A stretch of DNA of 64,000 nt from Lachnospiraceae bacterium NK4A144 (GTDB lineage: Bacteria; Bacillota; Clostridia; Lachnospirales; Lachnospiraceae). A model generated the notes under the pieces. It was not told the origin of the DNA. It searched no databases and saw nothing but the letters and a program-made list of their open reading frames with translations. The stretch covers positions 402,112 through 466,111 of the forward strand of contig AUJT01000001.1 in NCBI GenBank assembly GCA_000424365.1. Reading direction: 5' to 3'. Numbering within the stretch: the first letter of the stretch is position 1; each line of letters begins with the position of its first letter. Shown here one piece after another: positions 1 to 8,720 of the stretch. The position numbers were made by a program, and so were the translations under genes.

Positions 1-981
1 TGCAGACTCCGCAAGAGCTTTATCTGCATCTCCTCTTTGGATCTTTTCGATCCTGTATACGTTGCCGCTTTCATGTATAAGCGGGGCTCCATCCTTTAAC
101 GCATCCTCAGGACAAAGCACAGGCGTACGTTCTTCGTATTCAACTTCTATTAGCTCACGGATCTCATTAAGTGCTTTTTCCGTTTTAGCCGCGATAAGCG
201 CTATCGCATCTCCTAGATAGCGTGTCTCCTCACCTACCGCGATAAGTGCCGGCCAGTCAAGCGTCAGATGTCCTATAACCCTTTCTCCCGGAACATCTTC
301 AGCAAGGACTATCTTTACACAATCCGGATGCTGTAAGGCTTTCTCCAAATGGATAGCCTTTACGAGCGCTCTCGGGTATTTGCTGTGAAGCGCACCGCCG
401 TAGACCATACCCGGAACCTTTATGTCTCCTGCAAACTTTGCAGTACCAAGTATCTTTGGTGACGCATCCTGTCTTACCGCTCTTTCCCCGACAAAGCCCT
501 TTGCCTTAGAAATGACAGGTTCTATTTCACCCCTAAAGCATTTAGCCGCAAGAAAGATAGCATCCACGATCTTTTTATAGCCTGTGCAGCGGCAGAGATT
601 TCCTTTTATAGCCTGACGTATATCTGCCTCTGTAGGATTTAAGTTTTTATCCAGTAAAGACTTTGCACTGATAACCATACCGGGCGTACAATAGCCGCAC
701 TGTACCGCACCTGCCGTACTAAATGAATAATCGTAGATTTTTTTCTCTTTTTCAGTAAGTCCCTCGACTGTAATTATCTCGTGGCCGTGAGCCTTTTCTG
801 CAGTAATAAGACAGGCTCTCTGCTTTACTCCGTCAACGAGTATCGTACACGCCCCGCACGCGCCCTCACTGCATCCGTCTTTCACAGACGTGAGATCCAT
901 ATCTTCTCGGAGAAAATGCAGCATTGTACAATTTTCTTCCGTCTCAACTTCAGTTCCGTTTACCTTGAATTTATATCCCAT
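1..981 (-). CDS. Fused [2Fe-2S]/molybdopterin hydroxylase (XdhD or Se-dependent xanthine dehydrogenase type), 3' part outside window
   Basis: Only the first 327 codons are present; the gene runs off the left edge. The N-terminus is a plant-type ferredoxin fold with Cys37, 42, 45, 57, followed by the second [2Fe-2S] module with Cys95, 98, 130, 132 (CGYC and CRC). From about residue 165 it continues without a stop into the N-terminal part of an aldehyde oxidase/xanthine dehydrogenase molybdopterin domain. Fusion of FeS and Mo parts in one chain is the arrangement of E. coli XdhD and of the selenium-dependent xanthine dehydrogenase family. The start at 981 has an AGGG motif 8 nt upstream; an in-frame ATG at 1011 lacks a ribosome site. 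It is last in the operon after xdhA-xdhC-xdhB. Substrate (xanthine, another purine or an aromatic heterocycle) is inferred only. Confidence 0.85.
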   Translation of the reverse strand, partial: MGYKFKVNGTEVETEENCTMLHFLREDMDLTSVKDGCSEGACGACTILVDGVKQRACLITAEKAHGHEIITVEGLTEKEKKIYDYSFSTAGAVQCGYCTPGMVISAKSLLDKNLNPTEADIRQAIKGNLCRCTGYKKIVDAIFLAAKCFRGEIEPVISKAKGFVGERAVRQDASPKILGTAKFAGDIKVPGMVYGGALHSKYPRALVKAIHLEKALQHPDCVKIVLAEDVPGERVIGHLTLDWPALIAVGEETRYLGDAIALIAAKTEKALNEIRELIEVEYEERTPVLCPEDALKDGAPLIHESGNVYRIEKIQRGDADKALAESA

Positions 982-1061
982 ACCTTTTTCCCTATACCCA
1001 ATGATACTCATTACTGATAACACTATTTGATCCGCTTAATACAGCTCACGGAATTCTAAGA

Positions 1062-1913
1062 TCACTCGCATACATTATTAAGAAAATCCTCCAGCAGATT
1101 CAGGCATACCTTCTTTCTGTAGCCTTCCGTTGACCTCTGATCACTTATCGGATGGAGAACCTCGGCATATCGTGCCAGAATATCCGCTTTTTTCCCTTCC
1201 AGCTCCGAAACAGGAGTACCTGCGATCATTTCCTCTATATCCCGCTGCCGGAGAACCGTGATACCTACCGATCCAAATGCAATACGTATGTCAGTAACCT
1301 TTCCGTTTTCAACTTTACAGATACCCGCAAAAGAAAGCTTTGCGATAGCTTCTGCCTTTCTTGCGCCAACCTTTGTATGACTGAGCTTTGTCATACCTTC
1401 GTAAGAAGAACGCGGTATCTCTATAGCCGAAACGATCTCATTATCTCTAAGATCTATCTTCCTGACTCCGATGATAAATTTATCTATAGGTATACGACGT
1501 TCAATTTTTTTACCATTGTCATCCAGTCCCGCTGCCACGACCACAGCATCCATTGCATAAAGAACCGGCAGTGTATCTCCTGCAGGTGATGCGTTGCAGA
1601 TATTGCCAACGACCGTTCCTACATTTCTGATAGCCGGAGAAGCGATCTCCCTCATGGTATCCCTTAAGATCCCGGGGACCAGCTCATCATCTATCAGTTC
1701 ATCATAAGTGCATCCGGCTCCTATGCGTAAATACTCTTCTGTCTGTTCCACATATTTAAGTCCTGCGATCGAATTTAGATAGATCACGTCAGGAGCAGTT
1801 TTATGTACAACCATCACATCACTTCCGCCCATTACGAGCAGTGACTGGTCTTTTTTTTCAGCTTTTATCGTCAAAGCTTCATTCAGAGACTCCGGATAAT
1901 GTGCTTTTACCAT
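1062..1913 (-). CDS. xdhB: FAD-binding subunit of xanthine dehydrogenase-type hydroxylase
   Basis: This 283-residue protein has the layout of the FAD subunit of three-subunit molybdenum hydroxylases. The N-terminal FAD-binding domain carries MGGSDVMV (near residue 30), IGAGCTYDEL, and the ASPAIRNVGTVVGN-type stretch that contacts FAD; the C-terminal third matches the CO dehydrogenase flavoprotein C-terminal domain. It passes electrons from the FeS subunit to NAD+ or another acceptor in the cytoplasm. Its ATG overlaps the 3' end of xdhC by 7 nt (ATGGTAA), and the GGAG ribosome site lies inside xdhC, so the two are translationally coupled. Length is typical of the family. The purine role is inferred from family and from nearby apt; other heterocyclic substrates are possible. 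Confidence 0.9.
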   Translation of the reverse strand: MVKAHYPESLNEALTIKAEKKDQSLLVMGGSDVMVVHKTAPDVIYLNSIAGLKYVEQTEEYLRIGAGCTYDELIDDELVPGILRDTMREIASPAIRNVGTVVGNICNASPAGDTLPVLYAMDAVVVAAGLDDNGKKIERRIPIDKFIIGVRKIDLRDNEIVSAIEIPRSSYEGMTKLSHTKVGARKAEAIAKLSFAGICKVENGKVTDIRIAFGSVGITVLRQRDIEEMIAGTPVSELEGKKADILARYAEVLHPISDQRSTEGYRKKVCLNLLEDFLNNVCE

Positions 1914-2374
1914 AAGCCATCTCCTTTCTCCGCTGCCATCTGCACTGCATTAATGATCATATTGTAACCGGTGCAGCGGCAAAGATTACCGGAAAGACCC
2001 TCTCGGATTTCCTCCTCTGTAGGATGAGGCACACGAAGGAGAAGCGCCTCAGAAGCCATGATCATTCCGGGAATACAAAATCCGCACTGTACCGCGCCGG
2101 CATCAGCAAAACATTTCTCAAGAAGCTTGTACTCTTCACTGTCTCTAAAACCTTCAAGTGTGACCACCGTTTTTCCTCTTACATTTGCAAGCGGTGTGAT
2201 ACAGCTATTAAACAGCTTTCCGTCTACAAGGACTGAGCAGGCACCGCATTCACCTTCTCCGCATCCTTCTTTTGGTCCCGTAAGTCCAAATTCTCCTCGG
2301 AGAACATCCAGCAGTCTCGTGTCCGGAGACATCTGACTGCGTATTTTTCTCCCATTCAAAGTAAATTCAACCAT
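1907..2374 (-). CDS. xdhC: [2Fe-2S] subunit of xanthine dehydrogenase-type hydroxylase
   Basis: The 155-residue protein is a complete small iron-sulfur subunit. Cys38, 43, 46 and 58 form the plant-ferredoxin-type site (CGEGECGAC), and Cys97, 100, 132 and 134 (CGFC and CRC) form the second cluster next to the molybdopterin. It relays electrons from the Mo site in XdhA to the flavin in XdhB. It sits 20 bp after xdhA and overlaps xdhB, giving the order Mo, FeS, FAD. It is similar in layout to the N-terminal third of the fused protein at the left edge, so the cluster holds two copies of this module, one separate and one fused. A GGGAG ribosome site precedes the ATG. Confidence 0.92.
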   Translation of the reverse strand: MVEFTLNGRKIRSQMSPDTRLLDVLRGEFGLTGPKEGCGEGECGACSVLVDGKLFNSCITPLANVRGKTVVTLEGFRDSEEYKLLEKCFADAGAVQCGFCIPGMIMASEALLLRVPHPTEEEIREGLSGNLCRCTGYNMIINAVQMAAEKGDGLW

Positions 2375-2394
2375 TATCCGATTTCTCCCTGTAT

Positions 2395-4500
2395 TTATTC
2401 TGCTAAAAGTATTTTTTCCGGTGTGAGAGGTATCTCCATAAAATGTCTGCCGGAAGCCTGTTCTACTGCTGCTTCATAAGCCGGTGCAGCGCCAACAAGA
2501 GTTAATTCACCTGCTCCCTTTGCGCCAAACGGCCCATCCTTATACAGATTGTCTATAAATGCGATACCGTTATTTACCGTATCCATAGCTGTCGGGATCA
2601 TATAGTCCGTGAAACTGTTCTGACGTATCCGGCCCTTAAATGCTTCCATGTGTTCCATAGAGCCATAACCGATTCCCTGAAGTATTCCACCCTGAGCCTG
2701 ACCTTCCATGATCCGCTCATCTATCACGTGGCCTACATCATAAACGCCCCATACACCGAGGAGATCTGTATTGCCTGTAAGTGTATCTTCCTTCAGTTCC
2801 ACTACATTTAACCCCCATGAAAAAGTGGGATACGCATCTCCGTGGAACTTTTCAATATCCCAAGGAACACACTCACGGTCTTCCTTGTATTGTTCCATGA
2901 TCTCTTGTTCTTTCCCCGGTTCCCATATAGCTTTAAGTCTCTCGGCTGCCCGTTCTATGAGTTTTCCGTCTATCATAAGAGATCTGGACGCAACCGTCGG
3001 ACCGGAGTTTGGAACCCTGTCTGTGTCGGGATTTTCTATGATTATCTGCTCATACGGTATATCAAGAACTTTCGCTGCGATCTTGCTGAAAGTTGTCTTA
3101 AGTCCCTGTCCCATATCTGTATTACTTGCAAGTATCTCTACACGGTCATCTGCATATTTATGAAGGGTAAGTTTAGACTTTATAAAATCCTTCTCGGCAG
3201 AACCTGTAAATCCGCATCCATGGAAAAAGATCGACATACCGATACCTTTTCTGTATCTTCCGGACTGAGGAAGCGCATATTCTGAATATTTTCTGCTGTA
3301 ATCGGACATTTCCTCAGCTTTTTCTATCATTTCCGGTATAGGTACATGATGCCAGAATTTTCCGCCGGTTCCCGTTTCATCGCCCTGTTTTACAAAGTGC
3401 ATCTGCCTGTATGACAAAGGTGAGACTCCAAGCTTATCCGCTATATGGTTCATCAGTGTCTCTATGGCAAAAAATGCCTGAGGTGCACCGAATCCTCTGT
3501 AAGCCCCGTTATTTACGAGGTTTGTGGTCATGGCTCTGCCCTTTACGTCGAGATTATCGATTTTATATACGCCAAGGGCCGCAAGTAATGTTCTCTGCAT
3601 GACTACGCTGGTTAGTCCGGGATATGCGCCGGAATCCATACGGATATCGGCTCTTAAGCCTGTTATATGTCCTTCTTTATCAAGTGCCGCATCATATTTA
3701 AGGATGGCAGGATGCCGCTTTGTCGTAACCGACATATCCTCTCTGCGGTTCAAGATTATCCGTACCGGATGTCCACTCTTTCTGGCAGCGGCAACTGCCT
3801 GACATCCAAGTAATGACGGAAAGTCTTCCTTGCCGCCAAAACCGCCTCCTGTAACCTCCTGTACGACTCTTACATGGGATTCATCGAGTTCAAAGGAATG
3901 CATCAATGCAGAATGTACATAGTACGGACACTGCATGGATCCATACAATATGGCTTTTCCTTTATCCTTGTCCCAAACACCTACAGCGCTCTGTGTTTCG
4001 ATATACGCCTGTTCCTGATAACCGGTACGGAATGTCTCGGAGATCACCTTATCCGCGTTATTGAACGCTGTTTCTGTATCACCTTTATGATACTCATATC
4101 CCAGCGCAACCTCTGTTGCTTCATCCAGGCTCACAACAGCCGGAAGTTCCTCATAGATAACCTCTGTTTCAGCGCAGAGCTTTTTCACAGTTTTTTCATC
4201 CGGTCCACAGATAAGCAATATTGCCTCACCCACAAACATTACTTCCTTATCTGCAAATACCGGCTGTTCATCTGTGATACAGGCGCAATGATTATTAGGA
4301 ATGTCACTTCCGCTAACACTGAAATATCCATCCGGCAATTCAGGGAGTTTTATGTCCTTAATAAGAGCATGGGGAACTTCTGAACGGACAAAAGATGAAT
4401 AAAGCATTCCCGGAAGTTTCATGTCTGCCGTATACTCTGCCCTGCCGGACATTTTCATCCTGTGGTCTTTCTTCTCAACAGGTACGCTGATATCTTTCAT
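2395..4500 (-). CDS. xdhA: Molybdopterin-binding catalytic subunit of xanthine dehydrogenase-type hydroxylase
   Basis: The 701-residue protein is the large subunit that hydroxylates the substrate at the molybdenum site. Family landmarks seen in order are a small N-terminal domain, GGGFGGKED (Mo-pterin contact), RREDM, YRGFGAPQ, EGQAQGGILQGIGYG, and GAKGAGELTLVG near the C-terminus, whose Glu corresponds to the catalytic base. It lacks FeS cysteines, which are supplied by XdhC. It is slightly shorter than E. coli XdhA. The start has a strong ribosome site (AGGGAGG, 7 nt before ATG). It is first in the operon, after a leader with a terminator-like hairpin. Exact substrate cannot be read from sequence; a purine is favoured by apt next door. 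Confidence 0.92.
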   Translation of the reverse strand: MKDISVPVEKKDHRMKMSGRAEYTADMKLPGMLYSSFVRSEVPHALIKDIKLPELPDGYFSVSGSDIPNNHCACITDEQPVFADKEVMFVGEAILLICGPDEKTVKKLCAETEVIYEELPAVVSLDEATEVALGYEYHKGDTETAFNNADKVISETFRTGYQEQAYIETQSAVGVWDKDKGKAILYGSMQCPYYVHSALMHSFELDESHVRVVQEVTGGGFGGKEDFPSLLGCQAVAAARKSGHPVRIILNRREDMSVTTKRHPAILKYDAALDKEGHITGLRADIRMDSGAYPGLTSVVMQRTLLAALGVYKIDNLDVKGRAMTTNLVNNGAYRGFGAPQAFFAIETLMNHIADKLGVSPLSYRQMHFVKQGDETGTGGKFWHHVPIPEMIEKAEEMSDYSRKYSEYALPQSGRYRKGIGMSIFFHGCGFTGSAEKDFIKSKLTLHKYADDRVEILASNTDMGQGLKTTFSKIAAKVLDIPYEQIIIENPDTDRVPNSGPTVASRSLMIDGKLIERAAERLKAIWEPGKEQEIMEQYKEDRECVPWDIEKFHGDAYPTFSWGLNVVELKEDTLTGNTDLLGVWGVYDVGHVIDERIMEGQAQGGILQGIGYGSMEHMEAFKGRIRQNSFTDYMIPTAMDTVNNGIAFIDNLYKDGPFGAKGAGELTLVGAAPAYEAAVEQASGRHFMEIPLTPEKILLAE

Positions 4501-4551
4501 TATTTGTCCTCCCTATATAGTTTTTAACCCTGTCATCGATACTTTTGAAAA

Positions 4552-4590
4552 AAGGAGCTGTAAATGCAATTCCTACACCTACAGCTCCTT
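4552..4590 (-). terminator. Terminator-like hairpin in the xdh operon leader (possible attenuator)
   Basis: On the minus strand an 11-bp perfect stem (AAGGAGCTGTA with TACAGCTCCTT, 17-nt loop) is followed by six U. It lies between the predicted promoter and xdhA, so it would stop transcription before the operon unless prevented. A smaller stem (GAGCAA/TTGCTC) lies just upstream. The seen part is the hairpin; the regulatory role is inferred. Confidence 0.6.
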
Positions 4591-4664
4591 CGCTTGTCAA
4601 TTCATCACGAGCAACGCAACATTCATATTTTTGCTCAAATATACGTCTTTTATATCTACAATTA

Positions 4665-4693
4665 ATAATAACATCAGTAATTTGATCAGTCAA
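4665..4693 (-). promoter_or_regulatory. Predicted sigma-A-type promoter of the xdh operon
   Basis: The minus strand reads TTGACT, 17 nt, TATTAT, close to the vegetative consensus. It starts right after the U-tract of the apt terminator, where a promoter for the next operon would be expected. A start near 4658 would give a leader of about 160 nt. Confidence 0.55.
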
Positions 4694-4714
4694 TCAAAAA
4701 AAACGGTAAAAAAA

Positions 4715-4740
4715 GGCAATCGTCTATGTTAACGATTGCC
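4715..4740 (-). terminator. Rho-independent terminator of apt
   Basis: A 9-bp stem (GGCAATCGT/ACGATTGCC) with an 8-nt loop begins 19 nt after the apt stop and is followed on the minus strand by a seven-U run, then a second U-run. Confidence 0.85.
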
Positions 4741-4758
4741 TCTTTGCAAAATATGCTA

Positions 4759-5283
4759 TTATTTGCCTTCGTAAGATACAACACTACTTACATCATATCC
4801 CTTAAGCTTTTCACGACCGTTAAGTCCTGCAAGCTCCAGAAGGAAGCTGATATGTACAACTTCACCGCCAAGTGACTCTACCATCTTTACGATAGCTTCA
4901 ATAGTGCCGCCTGTTGCGATAAGGTCATCTACAATAACTACCTTCTGTCCGGGCTTAATGGAGTCTTTGTGCATCTCTACTGTAGCCTGGCCATACTCAA
5001 GGTCATAGCTCTGCTCGATAGTCTCACGAGGAAGCTTTCCCTTCTTGCGAACCATTACAAATCCCTTATGCATGTTATACGCAATGGGCATACCAAATAC
5101 GAATCCCCTTGACTCTGCACCGACTACAACATCAAAATCGATACCTTCAAGCTGTCTCTGCATTTCATCTATAGCAAGCTTAAGTCCATCCGGGTCCTGT
5201 ACTACTGTAGTGATATCACGGAACATGATACCCGGCTGCGGATAATCAGGAATAGTTTTGATATAATCTTCAACTTTTTTCAT
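4759..5283 (-). CDS. apt: Adenine phosphoribosyltransferase
   Basis: The 174-residue protein converts adenine and PRPP to AMP (purine salvage, cytoplasm). It has the PRPP-binding loop VVIVDDLIATGGT at residues 115-127, the VVGAESRGF segment near residue 55 and the FRDIT motif near residue 21, all typical of Apt; the length is usual. It is a monocistronic unit with its own terminator, and lies just upstream of the xdh operon on the same strand, which makes a purine-related neighbourhood. Start is the only sensible ATG, at the conserved MKKVEDYI terminus. Confidence 0.97.
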   Translation of the reverse strand: MKKVEDYIKTIPDYPQPGIMFRDITTVVQDPDGLKLAIDEMQRQLEGIDFDVVVGAESRGFVFGMPIAYNMHKGFVMVRKKGKLPRETIEQSYDLEYGQATVEMHKDSIKPGQKVVIVDDLIATGGTIEAIVKMVESLGGEVVHISFLLELAGLNGREKLKGYDVSSVVSYEGK

Positions 5284-5366
5284 GATAATACCTCATTTCT
5301 CATTTTCCAGCCTGTCTATTTTACACGCAAACAGCAAAAAGATAAAGACCTAAATTGATTTTTTTA

Positions 5367-5657
5367 TCAGAACTGGAAGTGTGAGATTGACTCCTGCTGA
5401 TCCTGAGCAAGCGTTGCAAGAGACTCGGAAGCTGCTGCAATTTCCTGATTTGTAGCCGCCTGCTCTTCTGCTGCCGCACTTACAATTTCCATATTATCAG
5501 AAATCTTGTCACTGTGCTTATTAATTGCCTGTACACCTGTAGCAATGAGTGTAGCTTCGCCTACAAGAGTATTTACAGAACCGGATACATTTTCCATCTG
5601 ACCGGAAACATTTTCAACCAGATGATTGATCTTATCAAATAAAAGACTGAATTGTTA
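5367..5657 (-). pseudogene. C-terminal remnant of a methyl-accepting chemotaxis protein
   Basis: The open frame begins after a stop at 5658 and encodes only the distal end of a chemoreceptor signalling helix: a heptad-patterned stretch with AAAEEQAATNQEI (a methylation-type site) and the typical ending DQQESISHFQF. The sensor, membrane segments, HAMP domain and the highly conserved hairpin tip (E..I..QTNLLALNA) are missing. An internal ATG at 5597 exists, but no gene of this family is functional at about 76 residues. It directly follows the lipoprotein gene, so it probably marks a deletion or recombination join. Confidence 0.75.
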
Positions 5658-5676
5658 TTGTTAATTCGCTTTCAGC

Positions 5677-7086
5677 TCATCGATACATAAACTCTGAGAA
5701 CGTTACATATCTAAATTTAAGATATGACCCCCTTGCCTTCTTTTGATAGGCATTATATTCGTCTTTTGTTATCGCCTCTGCTTTATCATCATTATAAAAG
5801 CCCTTATCTGAATACAACCATTTTTCTTCTGAACCTTTTCCTCTATGGACTACATTGTCGATCGGCGTAGTAAACTTATATGATCCATCTATCTTATAAT
5901 GCGTAATAGAGTTGCCGTCATCGTAAGAAATCTCACAGTAAATCGTTCCGTCTTTTGACAGATAATATTTCGTATCATCATAGGACATAAAGATCCTTGT
6001 CCAGGTACCTCTGTGAATGGAATAAGCATCATAGATCATATCTGTATATTTATCGTTATTTGCGCCTATTAAAAGCTCATCTATGCCATCCCCATCAATA
6101 TCCGTTAAGTAATAACCGATCACATTCATGGGATTTCCGGATGCTCCGGCATTACTATAAATATTTGCGCATTGTTCACTTAGGTTATTCGACCTGAGCG
6201 TTTCCGCATCCTGTCTCTCCGATACAGCATTTGCATACTTTTCTATTATGCCATCATATATTTCTTTAATGGCAGCTTCCTGTCCCTCTTCGGGCTTCCA
6301 TAAATTTGATATAAATCTATAGCCGTCGTCGGTTTTATCCATCACGAGTTCATATTTTGTTTCATTGGGTTCAGGTTCATACTCAGAATCGTCAAAACCT
6401 CCCAGTACATACTCAATGATATAATGACTGCCCTCTTTTGTTCCTGACAGACACTTTATACGTGTGTAGTTCGTATCACCATGCTGGCTTACATATACAT
6501 CCAGATCATCTAAGTATGTCCATTCGATCGGATGGTTCATTGATGAGTATTCTTTACCTGTAGTGAACTCCACATATTTTTCAAGGTTCTCACTGCTGAT
6601 ATATGTCAGATCAGTATACAATTCTTCCTCATCATATGTTTTCAGGTATTCATTCATCACGGTCTCACGATCGATTTTCTGATCTTTGATTCCTGCGCCA
6701 TTATAAAGTACATCGTCCCACCATATGTTCTCTACGGAATCAAATTCTGCGGTCATAAATCCGTTAAACTTTACATCATTTAGATCATCCTCTATGGATT
6801 GCAGTTCCTTTTCAGTTAGTTCTTCAAGCTCTCCGGTGTTGTTTGTTTCTTCTGATGCTGTTGTTTCTGACGATTTATCACTTTCCTCTGTGGCAGCGGT
6901 ATCGTTCGCAGATTCCTTATCTTTTTTCTTGTCCTCATCATTCTCGTCATCATCAGTATCCGCCTCGATACGTTCCGCCTTTTTATCACTTTTCAGAATA
7001 TCAGTCAGTTCACATCCCGTGATCATTCCGACTATTGAGATCACACTTATGATCATTCCTAATTTAGACAGAGATTTTATGTTCAT
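5677..7086 (-). CDS. Hypothetical secreted lipoprotein with acidic linker
   Basis: I do not recognise a named family. Starting at 7086 (GGAGG, 7 nt before ATG), the 469-residue product has a lipoprotein signal peptide ending MITGC, with the lipid Cys near residue 25. It is followed by a linker of about 60 residues rich in Asp, Glu, Lys, Ser and Thr, then a globular part. Near residue 335 lies DIDGDGIDELLIG, an aspartate-rich loop like those in calcium-binding FG-GAP/dockerin-type repeats. A longer reading start at 7116 adds ten residues but has no ribosome site. It is anchored outside the membrane; function unknown. Divergent from the permease gene across a long repeat element. Confidence 0.8.
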   Translation of the reverse strand: MNIKSLSKLGMIISVISIVGMITGCELTDILKSDKKAERIEADTDDDENDEDKKKDKESANDTAATEESDKSSETTASEETNNTGELEELTEKELQSIEDDLNDVKFNGFMTAEFDSVENIWWDDVLYNGAGIKDQKIDRETVMNEYLKTYDEEELYTDLTYISSENLEKYVEFTTGKEYSSMNHPIEWTYLDDLDVYVSQHGDTNYTRIKCLSGTKEGSHYIIEYVLGGFDDSEYEPEPNETKYELVMDKTDDGYRFISNLWKPEEGQEAAIKEIYDGIIEKYANAVSERQDAETLRSNNLSEQCANIYSNAGASGNPMNVIGYYLTDIDGDGIDELLIGANNDKYTDMIYDAYSIHRGTWTRIFMSYDDTKYYLSKDGTIYCEISYDDGNSITHYKIDGSYKFTTPIDNVVHRGKGSEEKWLYSDKGFYNDDKAEAITKDEYNAYQKKARGSYLKFRYVTFSEFMYR

Positions 7087-7189
7087 TTTCAATCCTCCAA
7101 ATGATTGTTCCTTCATATTTAAAACATTTATTAATAATCATCAAAAAATAACCATATCTATTCTACTATGATATAATTTTATAATGACA

Positions 7190-7402
7190 GGGTCAAAAGT
7201 AAAAAATCCAATTGTGCCTGTTGATCCGTGAAACGTTACAGTTCAGACGCAAACGGAGCACTTTGCTGCGGAGTTTGTGACCATAGAATAAGGCGAGCCA
7301 TTATGATTTTGCCCATCGCCGTAGGCGATTTAATTGGCAAAATCAGTTACTGGAACGAGCTGATAGCGAGTGAACAGTAACTGGATTTTTTTATTTGGGA
7401 CC
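7190..7402 (+). repeat. Long palindromic intergenic element, copy A
   Basis: This fills most of the 348-base gap between the lipoprotein and permease starts. The outer part reads GGGTCAAAAGTAAAAAATCC at the left and GGATTTTTTT...GGGACC at the right, the same ends as the short hairpin elements at 51.8 and 52.7 kb. Inside is a core (7235-7381) bounded by GTTACAGTTCA and TGAACAGTAAC. The core holds a stem CGCAAAC/GTTTGTG (7248-7254 with 7273-7279) and a hairpin GATTTTGCC/GGCAAAATC (7305-7344) with CGCC/GGCG nested in it. No protein is encoded. Confidence 0.85.
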
Positions 7403-7434
7403 AGTGAAACACGATTCAAGGGGGACATGCTCAT

Positions 7435-8676
7435 ATGAAATTTCATATCGATAAAAAATATATAATGTGGGCTATTACTGCATTTGCAGTTGTTGTTGCC
7501 AGTATTCTTTTTACATTTGCCCTATTTAACTATTCAATATTCTTCGGTTGGATCGGGTCTATACTCAAGGTTTTGACACCTGTTATTTACGGGCTTCTGA
7601 TCGCATATGTACTCTCACCCGTAATAAACTGGTTTGACATGAGTGTTTTTCCGCCTATATGTCAAAAGCTTAAATATACGCCCGGCTTAAAGGGAAAACG
7701 CAGATTACGTTATCTGTCAATTTTTTTCACATTGTCCATTCTTTTCTTCCTGTTGGGATTCTTTATAAACCTTATCATCCCTTCACTTATCAGCAGTATT
7801 ACAAGCATAGCAAATAACATTCCGACCTACGTAAACAATGTTATGGAATTTGCTAATAAAAAATTCGAAGACAATCCGGAAATAGTTCGTTATATAGACA
7901 GTTATTCTGATATGCTGACCGATTGGTCAAATAATCTGATAACCAATGTTATGCCTCATGTAAATCAGCTGATCACTTATATCACCTCAGGTATAGCACG
8001 CTCTCTGTCATTCATTTGGAATCTGATACTCGGGCTTATAATGGCAGTTTATATCCTTGCCACCAAGGAACATTTTATTGCTCAGATGCGAAAGATCATT
8101 TTCGCTCTTGCAAGAAAACGTACCGCATTTGAGATATTAGATGAGCTAAGTCATGTAAATCAGATTTTCAACAGCTATATCATTAGTTCTGTTGTGGACT
8201 CACTGATCATCGGAGTTATCTGTTTCTTTGCATGCGTGATCCTCAGGATCCCGTACCCTACACTTATTGCGGTTGTAGTAGGTGTTACAAATATAATTCC
8301 GTTTTTTGGTCCGTTCCTCGGTGCCATCCCCTGTACACTGATAATCCTGATGATAAAGCCTCTGTCCGCATTGACATTTGTGATAATGGTCCTTATTCTT
8401 CAGCAGTGTGACGGAAACATTATCAAGCCGAAGCTTTTTGGAAGTTCCACCGGTCTGCCGGGTTTCTGGGTTATCGTAGCGATCCTTGTCGGCGGCGGTC
8501 TGTTCGGTGTACCCGGAATGTATCTCGGAACCCCGGTGTTCTCTCTCATTTTCTACGCGATCAAGAAAAACATAAACGGACGTCTTACAAAGAAAGGTCT
8601 TCCAATTTCAACACTGCAATATGTTAGTGAAAATGAGCTTCCTTACGAGATATTAGATAAAACAGATGAAGAGTAA
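7435..8676 (+). CDS. AI-2E family transporter (YtvI/PerM type permease)
   Basis: The 413-residue membrane protein has about eight hydrophobic segments: one or two at each end of residues 10-65, one near 100-130, and a cluster from about 185 to 380, the layout of the AI-2E/DUF20 permease family. The conserved late motifs (VVVGVTNIIPFFGPFLGAIP and GLFGVPGMYLG) are both clear. Members carry small solutes or, in Bacillus, sodium/proton antiport; substrate is not predictable here, and the AI-2 name is historical. A GGGGGA ribosome site lies 9 nt before the ATG. It is a single-gene unit, closed by a bidirectional terminator; its promoter would have to lie within or next to the repeat element upstream. 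Confidence 0.92.
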   Translation: MKFHIDKKYIMWAITAFAVVVASILFTFALFNYSIFFGWIGSILKVLTPVIYGLLIAYVLSPVINWFDMSVFPPICQKLKYTPGLKGKRRLRYLSIFFTLSILFFLLGFFINLIIPSLISSITSIANNIPTYVNNVMEFANKKFEDNPEIVRYIDSYSDMLTDWSNNLITNVMPHVNQLITYITSGIARSLSFIWNLILGLIMAVYILATKEHFIAQMRKIIFALARKRTAFEILDELSHVNQIFNSYIISSVVDSLIIGVICFFACVILRIPYPTLIAVVVGVTNIIPFFGPFLGAIPCTLIILMIKPLSALTFVIMVLILQQCDGNIIKPKLFGSSTGLPGFWVIVAILVGGGLFGVPGMYLGTPVFSLIFYAIKKNINGRLTKKGLPISTLQYVSENELPYEILDKTDEE

Positions 8677-8720
8677 CGCAAGAAACTGAGATTTCTTCAT
8701 TTCTCTGCCAACAAGTTACG

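Noticed and set aside
3874..4383. Plus-strand frame of 169 codons opposite xdhA
   Set aside because: It is antisense to a conserved catalytic-subunit gene and shows no family resemblance or start signal.
4518..4540. Another copy of the repeat outer arm (GATGACAGGGTTAAAAAC) before xdhA
   Set aside because: The likeness to GATGACAGGGTCAAAAGT is short, there is no partner arm or core, and chance or an old remnant cannot be told apart.
4475..4693. A 72-codon minus-strand frame with TTG start ahead of xdhA
   Set aside because: Its start coincides with a promoter -35 box, a stop codon directly precedes it, there is no ribosome site and it runs over the xdhA start. It more likely reflects the leader with its hairpin.
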